From Acidobacteriota bacterium (GTDB lineage: Bacteria > Acidobacteriota > Terriglobia > Acidiferrales > UBA7541), in NCBI GenBank assembly GCA_003223295.1, contig QHYM01000136.1, positions 1 to 54,472 on the forward strand: a DNA stretch of 54,472 nucleotides, given 5' to 3'. A program made the translations under genes and the position numbers. This document shows, in pieces, positions 41,059-50,249 of this stretch. The notes under the pieces were generated by a model. That model searched no databases and had not been told where the DNA came from. It worked only from the letters and a program-made list of their open reading frames with translations. The number at the start of each line of letters is the position of its first letter. Position 1 is the first letter of the stretch.

Positions 41059-42138
41059 CTAGCCACAGCCGCCGGAACTGACGTGATCATTGATGACCAC
41101 AGCTTCCGGAAACACGGAAACCCCCTGCACTGTGGCCACTACGGAGTTCGTGGCGGTGTCGATAATCGAGAGAGTGTCGGAAAATCTGTTCCCAACGTAC
41201 ACGTAGCGGCCCATCGGAGTAACCGCCACGCCGCGAGGGTCGTTTCCAACGGGGATGGTGGCCGTCAAAGTGTTCGTAGCGGTGTTGATTACAGAGACAT
41301 CATTCGAACCGTCGTTCGCCACGTACGCGGTGGCTCCCTCCGGCGTGAATGCGATTGCGTGGGGCCGTACCCCGTCCGCGATCGTGGCTACCACGGCGTT
41401 GCTCGCGGTGCTGATCACCGAGATCGTGTCGGAGGAGAAATTTGCAACGTACGCGAAAGCGCCGTTTGGAGTGATGGAGACGCCAGTAGGGTTGACTCCA
41501 GCAGGGACGGTTGTAACCACACTGTTGCTCGCGGTGTTGATGACCGAGACGGAATTCGAAGCCTGATTCGTCACATAGGCAAGCGCGCCATCCGGGGTGA
41601 TGGCCACGCCCCAAGGATTTGTTCCAACTCCGATCGTCGCCGCAACGCTCCTGGTGGCGGTGTCGATTACGGAAACGTTGTTCGAACCGTCGTTCACAAC
41701 ATACGCAAAAGCCCCGTTTGGTGTGAAGGCCACGCCGATGGGGAAATTTCCCACAGGAATCGTGGCGACTACGTTGTAAGTGGTAGTGTCAATCACGGAT
41801 ACAGAGTTGGATCCAAACATCCATCCGGAATTCGTTACATAGACAAAAGCCTTGTCCGGCGAGATGGCCGCGCTTAGCGGCTGAATCCCCACAGGAATTA
41901 CGCCAGTGACCGTGCCGCCGGGCGTTGGTCCGCCAAACGTTCGGACCACGGCAACGCTATTCGACTTGTGTGTGGGCACGTAAACGTCGCAGCCTTGGGC
42001 TGCGACCTGCGCTGACCCAAGCGCGCCGAGCAAGATTAACGCCGCGCATCCAAGCAGCCATGATGAATTCCTTCTGCTTGATTGATTTTGGATTTTGCTT
42101 TGCCAGAAATCAGCTTGCTTCTTGAGCACCATGTTCAT
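41059..42138 (-). CDS. Secreted YVTN-family beta-propeller protein
   Basis: 359 residues from the ATG at 42138, preceded by GGAGAGAACGAG. A signal peptide (about 20-47, ending QVAAQG) and seven or eight repeats of about 42 residues with the pattern VSVIDTATN..VVATIPVG..P.GVAITPDGA.AYVTN. Each repeat is one propeller blade. The end is a short Gly-rich VSSGGCG. Such proteins are surface or periplasmic; the ligand is unknown. The DNA repeats make this locus prone to recombination. Confidence 0.9.
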   Translation of the reverse strand: MNMVLKKQADFWQSKIQNQSSRRNSSWLLGCAALILLGALGSAQVAAQGCDVYVPTHKSNSVAVVRTFGGPTPGGTVTGVIPVGIQPLSAAISPDKAFVYVTNSGWMFGSNSVSVIDTTTYNVVATIPVGNFPIGVAFTPNGAFAYVVNDGSNNVSVIDTATRSVAATIGVGTNPWGVAITPDGALAYVTNQASNSVSVINTASNSVVTTVPAGVNPTGVSITPNGAFAYVANFSSDTISVISTASNAVVATIADGVRPHAIAFTPEGATAYVANDGSNDVSVINTATNTLTATIPVGNDPRGVAVTPMGRYVYVGNRFSDTLSIIDTATNSVVATVQGVSVFPEAVVINDHVSSGGCG

Positions 42139-42361
42139 TCTCGTTCTCTCCAGTAGAACCCTAGTAGCGTCACGGGAATCTCGACGCAGCGATTTCCGTG
42201 TGTATTCATACCAAGCCGAGAAACCGCTCACAATCCGGAGAACATCGCATACTGAGGGGTGGTAACCCGCAACAAAACATAGGGGAATGCCTTGATTGTG
42301 ACTATGACTAAACAGCAACCGGGGGAATGGTTCGGGGAAACGTCGATGAAGAGGAATGGCG

Positions 42362-43150
42362 TTAGCGGCCGAATTCGGCGCGATATTTCTCGCGAGCGTC
42401 CGCGCTCAGCAAGAACCAGCCTTCGGCGATGTCGCGCACGCGTTCGAGCTCGCGCTGCATCTCCGCGTGTTTCGCCTCCATGACTTCCGTAGTGGCATCA
42501 GTGGGAACATAAATCGGCTGAGCGAACAAAATCACGGCGCGTGCGAAAGGCATGGGCAGCAGAAAATGGTCCCAAGTCTTCGTGAATGTTTTCCCGCGAT
42601 CGACACCGATATGAAAGACCATCACGGGACATCCAGTCTTGCGCGCCAGCATTACAGGACCCGGCTTTGCCACATACCGCGGGCCGCGCGGCCCATCAAT
42701 GGTGAATCCACAATCGGCTCCTGCTTCGAGCCGCTTGGCCATCACGGCCAGGCCACGCAAGCCACCGCGTGACGAGCTTCCCTGCGCGGTGCCAAATCCA
42801 AGCCACTCGATTACCTTGCGCGTCCACTGTCCGTCAAATGCAGTGGTGTTCATCACCACGACGCCGTGATGGCGGTGCCACCACACAATGGGAAGGATGA
42901 TGCGGTGCCAGAACGCCCAGATAATTCGCTTGCCGGAAGCGTGCACTTTTTCTGCGTGCTGCCACCCGAGCACTTCATAGCGCAGCGTCGGTCCCAGCGT
43001 TCGAATGACGCTGTACACGGCAGCCGCGATGAAGGGAATCTGGATGCGCCGCATCCATGGCAGTTGGGGCAACCGCGTGTCATAATGCAAATTGACCGGC
43101 TCGTGCTCCGGCTGCTTCACGGTCTCCAGGATTGTGTCGGGCTGTGGCAT
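42362..43150 (-). CDS. DUF374/LPLAT-family acyltransferase
   Basis: 262 residues. The lysophospholipid-acyltransferase fold is shown by IIWAFWHRIILPIVWWHRHH, QGSSSRGGLRGLAVMAKRL and the conserved TIDGPRGPRYVAKPG followed by LARKTGCPVMVF. This branch is associated with lipid A or surface lipid acylation, but the acceptor is not established. A short amphipathic N terminus may dock it to the inner membrane. Confidence 0.85.
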   Translation of the reverse strand: MPQPDTILETVKQPEHEPVNLHYDTRLPQLPWMRRIQIPFIAAAVYSVIRTLGPTLRYEVLGWQHAEKVHASGKRIIWAFWHRIILPIVWWHRHHGVVVMNTTAFDGQWTRKVIEWLGFGTAQGSSSRGGLRGLAVMAKRLEAGADCGFTIDGPRGPRYVAKPGPVMLARKTGCPVMVFHIGVDRGKTFTKTWDHFLLPMPFARAVILFAQPIYVPTDATTEVMEAKHAEMQRELERVRDIAEGWFLLSADAREKYRAEFGR

Positions 43151-43257
43151 GTACGTTTGCCTGGCGGCCCAGCCATCATATGCAAGGTGCGTCGGCAGTC
43201 CGCGCCGACGTATAGTATAGGCGAGAGTCTCCGCCTTTGTGCCGGGAGTACGAGCGA

Positions 43258-44313
43258 GTGTCGTTTCCCTTCATCCGACCGCGCCTGACGCGACGCGCTA
43301 TTTGGCTGCTGGCAAGCCTCACTGTGCTGGGAACAGCCTTTCTGACCACTTTGGCGGCTCGCCCCGATGAGGGAGCCTCCGATTCGGTTGGAATCATCGA
43401 CGGCGCGGCCATCGCTGTCACCGGCCCCATGCGCGTCGAAACCGTACGCGGATTTGGAAGAACAGTCCTGCGGAGCGGCAGCGACGTAAGCGTCAAATCC
43501 GGGACTGCGCGATTGGATCTTACCGAAGGCGGCACCATCAGCATCTGCGGGCCAGCGCATTTCTCGGTTCTCAAGGTCGGCAATTTGCTCACCGTGGCTC
43601 TGGATTCCGGCACAATTCACTTTTCCGTCGAACGCGCGCCTGCCATAACGATTTACACGCCACTTCTTCAGATACAACCCATCGCGATTGGCGACGGTCC
43701 GCAGGATGCCCTCGTTGGTTTTGACGCTACGGGAGCGATGTGCGTCCGCGCATACCGTGGCGCGGTGCGGTTGGAACAGCAGCTTACCGGACAGAACATC
43801 GTCGTACCGCAGTCGAGCGACGTGCTGCTCCTCAATGGGCAACTGGACGGCCTTCGCGGGGGCGGTGACCGGTGCTCCTGCGATCCGCAACTCACAAAAT
43901 ACACGCCTCCTCCGCGATTGGAAATCGTTCCTCCAGCAGCAAATAGTGAGGATGCAAGTGCGAAGCCAATTGGATCTGGAGAGATCATTTCGCCTCTGCC
44001 AGTGGATAAACCGGCAGTCAAGGATGGGCCTATCTTCGAAATTTTCGTCCCGCCTCTGATTTACAATGCAAATGCGGAGGTTCAGCCGGAAGTGGATACC
44101 AGCATGATCGTGGTGCTGCGGCGTGTGCGCGTGCGGCCCACACTCATTTTCCAGGGCCGCGTGGAGGGAGACTTGCCTGCTTCCTCTGCCCCTGCGCCGA
44201 CGCCCACACGTCCTGCGGCTGCAAGTCCATCCAAACCTGCAGCGCAAGCCAATGATTCCATGGTGGATCGCGTCGTTCATTTCGTCCGCAAACTTTGGTC
44301 GCGCGGGTCCTAA
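43258..44313 (+). CDS. FecR-like membrane-anchored protein
   Basis: 351 residues from GTG 43258 (the open frame begins at TTG 43237). A TM helix (about 15-34) precedes a periplasmic FecR-like beta domain: TVLRSGSDVSVKSGTARLDL, GGTISICGPAHFSVLKVG, LDSGTIHFSVERAP. A Pro-rich linker follows, then VVLRRVRVRPTLIFQGRVEG and an Ala/Pro-rich stretch with a C-terminal helix. No sigma factor or TonB receptor is adjacent, so signalling in the classical FecR sense is unlikely. Confidence 0.7.
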   Translation: MSFPFIRPRLTRRAIWLLASLTVLGTAFLTTLAARPDEGASDSVGIIDGAAIAVTGPMRVETVRGFGRTVLRSGSDVSVKSGTARLDLTEGGTISICGPAHFSVLKVGNLLTVALDSGTIHFSVERAPAITIYTPLLQIQPIAIGDGPQDALVGFDATGAMCVRAYRGAVRLEQQLTGQNIVVPQSSDVLLLNGQLDGLRGGGDRCSCDPQLTKYTPPPRLEIVPPAANSEDASAKPIGSGEIISPLPVDKPAVKDGPIFEIFVPPLIYNANAEVQPEVDTSMIVVLRRVRVRPTLIFQGRVEGDLPASSAPAPTPTRPAAASPSKPAAQANDSMVDRVVHFVRKLWSRGS

Positions 44314-44379
44314 TCATCTTCGAATGAGAATGCCTGAGGCCGAGGTCTGCTTGTGCCTAGCTTCAAGTGGATTTGACAT

Positions 44380-44401
44380 GGACAGGCAGGATTGCCTGTC
44401 C
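44380..44401. repeat. GACAGGCA hairpin after the FecR-like gene
   Basis: Stem GGACAGGCA/TGCCTGTCC with loop GGAT, between two convergent genes. Fourth member of the family in this window. Confidence 0.7.
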
Positions 44402-44409
44402 TACTGAGC

Positions 44410-46068
44410 CTACATGCCTTCGTAATTGGGACCCCCACCGCCTTCGGGCACAACCCAGTCAATAATCTGGTAGGGATCGGCGATGTCGCAGGTCTTGCAG
44501 TGCACGCAATTCGAAGCGTTGATTTTCAGCTTCATCGGGCCGCCGGATTCTTTCACCATCTCGTAGACCGCGGCGGGACAGAAATACTGGCAAGGATTGC
44601 CGTATTCGACGACGCATTTCGTGGAACAAATACTGGTGTCGGCGACGCGCAGATGGCAGGGCTGATCCTCTTCGTGGCGCGTCCCAGAGTGGTAGACGTC
44701 GGTAAGGCGATCGAAAGTGAGCTTACCATCGCCTTTGAAGCCTTCGGACCCGGGGCGGCCGTTGATTTTTCTGTAGGCTTCGTGGCCCGCATGGGCGCGC
44801 ATGGGATCGATCAGGCCGCGGCCGCCGGTGATTTGTTGAAACGCGGTGTGAAAGAATCCGCGCAGCATGCCGTGCTGAAACGACTGGTGAAAATTGCGAA
44901 CCTGCCAGAGCTCTTTCTTGATGTAGCTCTGCTCGATTTTCTTGGGGAAGGCGCTCAACACTTTGCATGAAGTGTCGCCGGATTTCATCGCTTCGTAAAT
45001 TGTTTCCGCGGCGAGCATGCCGCTTTTCATCGCCAGGTGAATGCCTTTGAGCCGCTGCGAATCGAGGAAGCTGCCGGAATCGCCGATGATGAGGCCACCG
45101 TCGAGGTAGGTGCGGGGCATGGCGTACCAGCCGCCGTAGGGCAGAGACTTCGCGCCGTAGCGTACGAGCTTGCCGCCGTCGAGAAGTTTCTTGAGAAAGG
45201 GATGCGTCTTCCAGATTTGAAACGCAGCGTGCGGATCGAATTGCGGATCGGCGTATTCGAGAGCGAGGACAAGACCGATGGAGACGCGATTGTTCGAAAG
45301 GCCGTAAATCCAGCCGCCGCCGTACATGTCCGTGGAGACGGGCCAGCCCAGAGTGTGCGCGACGTAGCCGGGCTGAATGCGGCCGGGTTGAACATCCCAG
45401 AGTTCCTTGACGCCGATGCCGTAACTCTGCGGATTGATATTGTCGAGCTTCTTGGCGGCGACGAGTTTTTTGGTGAGCGAGCCGCGCGTGCCCTCGGCGA
45501 GGACAGTAACTTTGGCGCGGAGTTCGTAGCCGGGCGTGAAGTTGTCCTTGGGCTTGCCGTTCTTGTCGAGGCCCTTGTCTTCGGTAATGACGCCGGCGAT
45601 TCCGTCGCCTTCGTAGATCAACTCGGCGCCGCCAAATTCCTTGAAAACGTTGACGCCAGCGGCTTCGACGAGGCCACCGAGCCATTTGGTGATTTTACTG
45701 AGTGAGACGACGTAGTTGCCCTTGTTTTGAAACGGCGGGGGAGTGATCGGGAAACGGAAAGAAGAGTTTTTAGTGAAAAGCAGCGCCGCGGAATCGTTGA
45801 CGGGCGTGTCAACAGGCGCGGATTTTATGAAATCAGGAATGAGTTCGGCCAGGGCTCTGGGGTTCATGATTGCGCCGGAAAGCTGGTGCGCACCGATTTC
45901 GCGGCCTTTTTCGAGCACGTAAATGTTTTCCGTGGAAAGCTCGGGCTTGGCGCCTGCGGCGTTGTGCTTCTTGATCAGATTGGCGAGATGCAACGCGCAG
46001 GAAAGGCCCGCGGGACCCGCACCGACGATGAGGACATCCCCTTCCAGTTGTTCGCGTTGAACGGTCAC
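44410..46068 (-). CDS. Electron transfer flavoprotein-ubiquinone oxidoreductase
   Basis: 552 residues. FAD site VGAGPAGLSCALHLANLI, GGWIYGLSNNRVSIGLVLAL, DGGLIIGDSGSFLDSQRLKG. The 4Fe-4S cluster region is at the C terminus: CSTKCVVEYGNPCQYFCPAA and NCVHCKTCDI. It passes electrons from ETF to the quinone pool at the inner membrane. The etfB and etfA genes lie upstream on the same strand with a cupin gene between. Confidence 0.94.
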   Translation of the reverse strand: MTVQREQLEGDVLIVGAGPAGLSCALHLANLIKKHNAAGAKPELSTENIYVLEKGREIGAHQLSGAIMNPRALAELIPDFIKSAPVDTPVNDSAALLFTKNSSFRFPITPPPFQNKGNYVVSLSKITKWLGGLVEAAGVNVFKEFGGAELIYEGDGIAGVITEDKGLDKNGKPKDNFTPGYELRAKVTVLAEGTRGSLTKKLVAAKKLDNINPQSYGIGVKELWDVQPGRIQPGYVAHTLGWPVSTDMYGGGWIYGLSNNRVSIGLVLALEYADPQFDPHAAFQIWKTHPFLKKLLDGGKLVRYGAKSLPYGGWYAMPRTYLDGGLIIGDSGSFLDSQRLKGIHLAMKSGMLAAETIYEAMKSGDTSCKVLSAFPKKIEQSYIKKELWQVRNFHQSFQHGMLRGFFHTAFQQITGGRGLIDPMRAHAGHEAYRKINGRPGSEGFKGDGKLTFDRLTDVYHSGTRHEEDQPCHLRVADTSICSTKCVVEYGNPCQYFCPAAVYEMVKESGGPMKLKINASNCVHCKTCDIADPYQIIDWVVPEGGGGPNYEGM

Positions 46069-46134
46069 GCCGTCATTCTATCAGAGCAAAACGATGGGAC
46101 TTAAGAGATGCCTCACACTATTGTTCTTTTCTGA

Positions 46135-46512
46135 TTAGTTCCCGGTGGGAATGATTCCGGCGTTCTCCACCATGAGCATCACCGTTCTTTGCGGAGCGCG
46201 CGTGCGATGCAAGACGCCCTTGGGAACGACTGTGCCCTGCCTCGGACCGAGTTCCATGGTGCGGCCTTGTAGGTCGATCAGCAGCTTGCCTTCGACCACG
46301 TAGAAGAATTCGTCTTCGTCATCATGCTTGTGCCAGTGATATTCGCCCTGCACAACGCCGAGACGGATCGCCGAGCCATTCACCCGGCAGAGAGTCTGGT
46401 TGTACCACTTGTAGGTACAGGCATCGGCGAGCGCTTTTTCGTCGACAACTTCCAGGGGCTGACAAAGTATGTTGAGTCTGGTTTCATAAGGGAAGCTTTC
46501 CACATTGGCCAT
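46135..46512 (-). CDS. Cupin-domain protein
   Basis: 125 residues from the ATG at 46512, with GGAGG upstream. The cupin metal motifs are HWHKHDDEDEFFYVVEGKLL (the histidines and Glu of motif 1) and the His of PKGVLHRTRAP. It could be an enzyme or sensor; the substrate is unknown. It sits inside the etf cluster between etfA and the ETF-quinone oxidoreductase gene. Confidence 0.85.
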   Translation of the reverse strand: MANVESFPYETRLNILCQPLEVVDEKALADACTYKWYNQTLCRVNGSAIRLGVVQGEYHWHKHDDEDEFFYVVEGKLLIDLQGRTMELGPRQGTVVPKGVLHRTRAPQRTVMLMVENAGIIPTGN

Positions 46513-46632
46513 CGGATCCTCCGTGTGATTGTTCTTTATTAATATGTTGCGATGCGCGGAACCAAGGGCCAATTTGTCATATCACGCGCTACGGCATTGG
46601 AAAAAAGCTGTTCGGCGTTGGCTGTGGCACCT

Positions 46633-47616
46633 TTACTTGGCTTTTTCCAGAGCTTCGGTCAGGGCGGGCATGATTTCGAAGATGTCGCCGACGACGCCGT
46701 AATCGGCGATTTCGAAGATGGGCGCGTTGGAATCCTTGTTGATGGCGACGATGGTGCGCGCGCCCTTCATGCCGACCACATGTTGAATGGCGCCGCTGAT
46801 ACCAAGCGCGAGGTAGAGCTTGGGCGCGACGGTCTGCCCAGAGCTGCCAATCTGGCGCTCCATGGGGAGCCAGCCTTCGTCGCAGATGGGACGCGAGGCA
46901 GCGATTTCCGCGCCGAGCGCTTTCGCCAGCGCTTCCGCTTGAGGAATATTTTCGGGAGCCTTGATGCCGCGGCCGATGGAGACAATCAGCGGCGCTTGCG
47001 TGAGGTCCACTGCGCATTTCGCTTCCTTGAAAAGTTCGAGCGGTTTGGTGCGAATTTGCTCGGCGCTCAGTGTGACGCTGAGGGCATTCACTGGAGCTTT
47101 GCCGGAAGGATGGGCACCCAGCAGGTCGGCACGGAAGGCGCCGGATTGAAACGAGGCGAACCACGGCGCCACACCGGTGAACGTGACGTCAGCGGCGGTC
47201 TTCCCCTGAAACATCTGGCGCACGAAGACAAGTTTGCCGCCTTCGTTACGGTAGCCGATGCAGTCGCCGATCATGCCTTTGCCGAGCATGGCTGCGAGCT
47301 TCGGAGCGAAGTCGCGGACTTGATACGTGTGCGGGAACAAAACGAGTTCGGGCTTAGCGGATTCGATCACTTGCTTGAGGGCGATGCAGTAGCCGTCGGG
47401 CGTGTAGGCATCGAGCAGATCATGGTCGACGCTCAAAACTTCGGCGACGTTTTTCGCACCGAGTTCGGAGGCCAACGCGGAAACTCCTTTGCCGATGAGG
47501 AGGGCGCTGACCATGCTCGATGTATCTTTGGCAATTTGCTGCGCCGCAGCCAGCGTTTCGAAACTTGCGTTGTTCCACTTGCCCTGGCGCTGTTCGGTGA
47601 TGACTAGAATCTTCAT
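46633..47616 (-). CDS. etfA: Electron transfer flavoprotein alpha subunit
   Basis: 327 residues. The C-terminal FAD-binding domain has SIGRGIKAPENIPQAEALAKALGAEIAASRP, GQTVAPKLYLALGISGAIQH and INKDSNAPIFEIADYGVVGD. It pairs with EtfB to accept electrons from acyl-CoA and other dehydrogenases. Its ATG lies two bases after the etfB stop. Confidence 0.96.
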   Translation of the reverse strand: MKILVITEQRQGKWNNASFETLAAAQQIAKDTSSMVSALLIGKGVSALASELGAKNVAEVLSVDHDLLDAYTPDGYCIALKQVIESAKPELVLFPHTYQVRDFAPKLAAMLGKGMIGDCIGYRNEGGKLVFVRQMFQGKTAADVTFTGVAPWFASFQSGAFRADLLGAHPSGKAPVNALSVTLSAEQIRTKPLELFKEAKCAVDLTQAPLIVSIGRGIKAPENIPQAEALAKALGAEIAASRPICDEGWLPMERQIGSSGQTVAPKLYLALGISGAIQHVVGMKGARTIVAINKDSNAPIFEIADYGVVGDIFEIMPALTEALEKAK

Positions 47617-47618
47617 GG

Positions 47619-48383
47619 TCAGATCACCCGCACTTCAAACTTAAGCTTTTCAACCAGTTTAGTTGCCACTTCCTTCGGCGTGCCGGTGAGGAACTCCGTC
47701 TTTTTCGTTTTCGTGGGCACATAGATTCTTTCGATTTTCTGCGTGGATTCGTGAGCAACACCCAGCGATTCGCGCGTGGTCGTGGCGATTTCTTTTTTCT
47801 TCGCGGCCATGATGCCTTTGAGCGTGGCGTAGCGCACTTTGTTGATGCCGGACTGAATCGAAAGCACAGCGGGCAGCGGGCACTCGATCCACTGAAACCA
47901 GCCGGCTTCGAGCTCGCGCTTCAGTTTCATTTTGCCGTCCTGCACCTCGATTTGCATGATGATGGTGGCGTGCGGACGGTCGAGCAAGGCCGCCAGGAGC
48001 ACGCCTGTCTGGCCAAACCCGTGGTCGTCGCTCTGCAATCCCGTGAGCACCAGATCGGCCTTCTCTTTTTGGATGGCGGCCGCGAGAGCTTTCGCCGAAC
48101 CGAGCGGATCAAGCTGCGCGAAATGGTCATCCGCGATGTGGATCGCCCGGTCTGCGCCCTTCGCCAGCGCTTCCTTGATGGTTTGCTTCACGCGCTCCGG
48201 TCCCATCGAAAGGACGACGACTTCGCCACCGTGTTTTTCCTTGAGGCGTAGCGCTTCTTCGAGCGCGTAGCTGTCCGGCTCGTTCATTTCAAAGCCGATG
48301 TCGGATTCCTTGATCCAATTCCCGGCGATGGTTAGTGGCGCGTCCTTCGCGGGAACCTGCTTGATGCACACGATGATGTTCAC
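47619..48383 (-). CDS. etfB: Electron transfer flavoprotein beta subunit
   Basis: 254 residues from a GTG at 48383 with AAAGGAAG upstream. IIVCIKQVPAKDAPLTI at the N terminus, MNEPDSYALEEALRLKEKHG, LVLTGLQSDDHGFGQTGVLLA and LPAVLSIQSGINKVRYATLKG are typical. The beta subunit binds AMP and docks to dehydrogenase partners. It follows fabF by 82 bases. Confidence 0.95.
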   Translation of the reverse strand: MNIIVCIKQVPAKDAPLTIAGNWIKESDIGFEMNEPDSYALEEALRLKEKHGGEVVVLSMGPERVKQTIKEALAKGADRAIHIADDHFAQLDPLGSAKALAAAIQKEKADLVLTGLQSDDHGFGQTGVLLAALLDRPHATIIMQIEVQDGKMKLKRELEAGWFQWIECPLPAVLSIQSGINKVRYATLKGIMAAKKKEIATTTRESLGVAHESTQKIERIYVPTKTKKTEFLTGTPKEVATKLVEKLKFEVRVI

Positions 48384-48465
48384 AAGGATGCTTCCTTTCG
48401 GAATTCCCCAATTCCGTGGGCGCGAGAAAAACCGCGGGAGCGCGCGGCTGCAATGAAATCCTGCG

Positions 48466-49719
48466 TTATTTTCCAGACCAGCGACGGAAAATGAGCGCGG
48501 CGTTGGTGCCGCCAAATCCAAAGGAGTTCGAAAGAGCGTACTCAACCTGTGTTTTGCGCGCGTGATTCGGCACATAATCCAGATCGCATTCCGGATCGGG
48601 ATTCTCGAGATTAATAGTAGGCGGGAGTGTCTGATCGCGCAGCGCCAAGACACTAATGCCGGCTTCGAGGCCACCCGCGCCGCCCAGCAAATGACCGGTC
48701 ATGGATTTTGTAGAGCTGACGGGAACGCTCTTGGCGCGCTCACCGAAAACACGCTTTAGCGCGCGTGTCTCGATGACATCACCGATGGGCGTGGAAGTGC
48801 CGTGGGCATTCACGTAACCGATATCGTTGGGAGAAAGTTTCGCGTCCTTCAACGCGGCCATCATTACGCGATAAGCGCCGTCGCCGTTTTCCTCCGGCTG
48901 CGTGATGTGGTAAGCATCGCCGGACATTCCATAGCCGACGACTTCCGCCAGGATCGGCGCATTCCGCTTCTGCGCGTGCTCAAAGGATTCGAGGACTAGA
49001 ATTCCCGCGCCTTCCCCGACGACAAACCCGTCGCGGCCGGAGTCCCAAGGGCGGCTGGCGTGCGCGGGATCGTCATTGCGCGTGGAGAGCGCCTTCATGG
49101 CGGCAAATCCGCCGACGCCCATAGGCGTGATGGTAGCTTCAGCTCCGCCGCAAATCATCATTTCCGCGGCGCCGCGCTCGATAATTTTGAACGAGTCGCC
49201 AATCGCATGCGCGGAAGCGGAGCAAGCCGTGGCAGTGGCGGAATTCGGCCCGCGCGCGCCATAACGAATGGAAATCTGCCCCGACGCAAGATTGACGATG
49301 GCGGAAGGAATAAAGAAGGGGGAAATTTTCCCCGGGCCACCCTGAACGAGCTTCCAGTGCTCGCGCTCAATGATGTCAAATCCACCGATGCCGGAGGAAA
49401 CGTAAACGCCTACTTCGTCGAGATTCGAATCTTCCGGTTTCCAGTTCGCGGACTTCACCGCAAAGTCCGCGCCCGCCAGTGCGATCTGGATGAACCGCGC
49501 CATTTTTTTGAGTTCTTTTTTCTCGATCCACTGAAAGGGGTCGAAGTTTTTCACTTCGCCGGCGATCTTGCAGTCGAAGCCGGCGGTGTCGAAATGCGTA
49601 ATCGGCGCAATGCCGCTGCATCCGGCGACGAGGTTTCTCCAGCTTTCCTCCGTGCCGATGCCCAGCGCGCAGACTAATCCAACACCCGTGACAACTACGC
49701 GGCGCGTCAAAGTTCCCAA
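48466..49719 (-). CDS. fabF: 3-oxoacyl-ACP synthase II
   Basis: 417 residues. The KAS II triad is Cys in ATACSASAHA, His in YVNAHGTSTPIGD and His in KSMTGHLLGGAGG, with the typical end SNSFGFGGTNAALIFRRW. It condenses malonyl-ACP with acyl-ACP in elongation. Preceded by acpP in the fab operon. Confidence 0.97.
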   Translation of the reverse strand: MGTLTRRVVVTGVGLVCALGIGTEESWRNLVAGCSGIAPITHFDTAGFDCKIAGEVKNFDPFQWIEKKELKKMARFIQIALAGADFAVKSANWKPEDSNLDEVGVYVSSGIGGFDIIEREHWKLVQGGPGKISPFFIPSAIVNLASGQISIRYGARGPNSATATACSASAHAIGDSFKIIERGAAEMMICGGAEATITPMGVGGFAAMKALSTRNDDPAHASRPWDSGRDGFVVGEGAGILVLESFEHAQKRNAPILAEVVGYGMSGDAYHITQPEENGDGAYRVMMAALKDAKLSPNDIGYVNAHGTSTPIGDVIETRALKRVFGERAKSVPVSSTKSMTGHLLGGAGGLEAGISVLALRDQTLPPTINLENPDPECDLDYVPNHARKTQVEYALSNSFGFGGTNAALIFRRWSGK

Positions 49720-49748
49720 GCTCCCTGTTGTGGTGAATATTTCGTGGC

Positions 49749-49991
49749 TTACTTACCTTTGGCGTGTTTATCGATGTATTCGACCGCGTCTTTCACGGTG
49801 GTCATCTTTTCGGCATCCTCATCGGGCACTTCGATGCCGAAGGCTTCCTCAAACGCCATCACCAATTCTACCTGATCGAGCGAATCCGCTCCCAGGTCGT
49901 CCACAAACGACGCGGTGGGCGTCACTTCCGCTTCATCCACGCCGAGCTGCTCGACGATAATCTGCTTCACGCGTTCTTCTACGCTAGCCAT
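49749..49991 (-). CDS. acpP: Acyl carrier protein
   Basis: 80 residues, acidic. The phosphopantetheine attachment Ser37 lies in [13 protein letters not shown]. The 4-helix length and sequence are standard. It lies between fabG and fabF; the 258-base gap to fabG shows no gene or hairpin that I recognise. Confidence 0.97.
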   Translation of the reverse strand: MASVEERVKQIIVEQLGVDEAEVTPTASFVDDLGADSLDQVELVMAFEEAFGIEVPDEDAEKMTTVKDAVEYIDKHAKGK

Positions 49992-50249
49992 TCGGTTTCC
50001 TCCGCGATGCTAAGTCGGTGCAAGTGCTGTCTTGGTCCGCTTGCCTCAGGCTAAAGAGCCTGCCCTGCTTGCGCGGAGTACAGCCGCGCGAAAATCGTGT
50101 GTTCGGGCCCGCATTCTCGGATTCGCGGCACGTTGCCGCGGTTACGAGCCGATTTGCCTTGAGATTACGCCCCCGGATAACCTGCCCATTTTAGTCATGG
50201 CCCCCCACAAGGTCAACTTTCCTGCCGCTATTCTTCTGCGGCCATGGTA

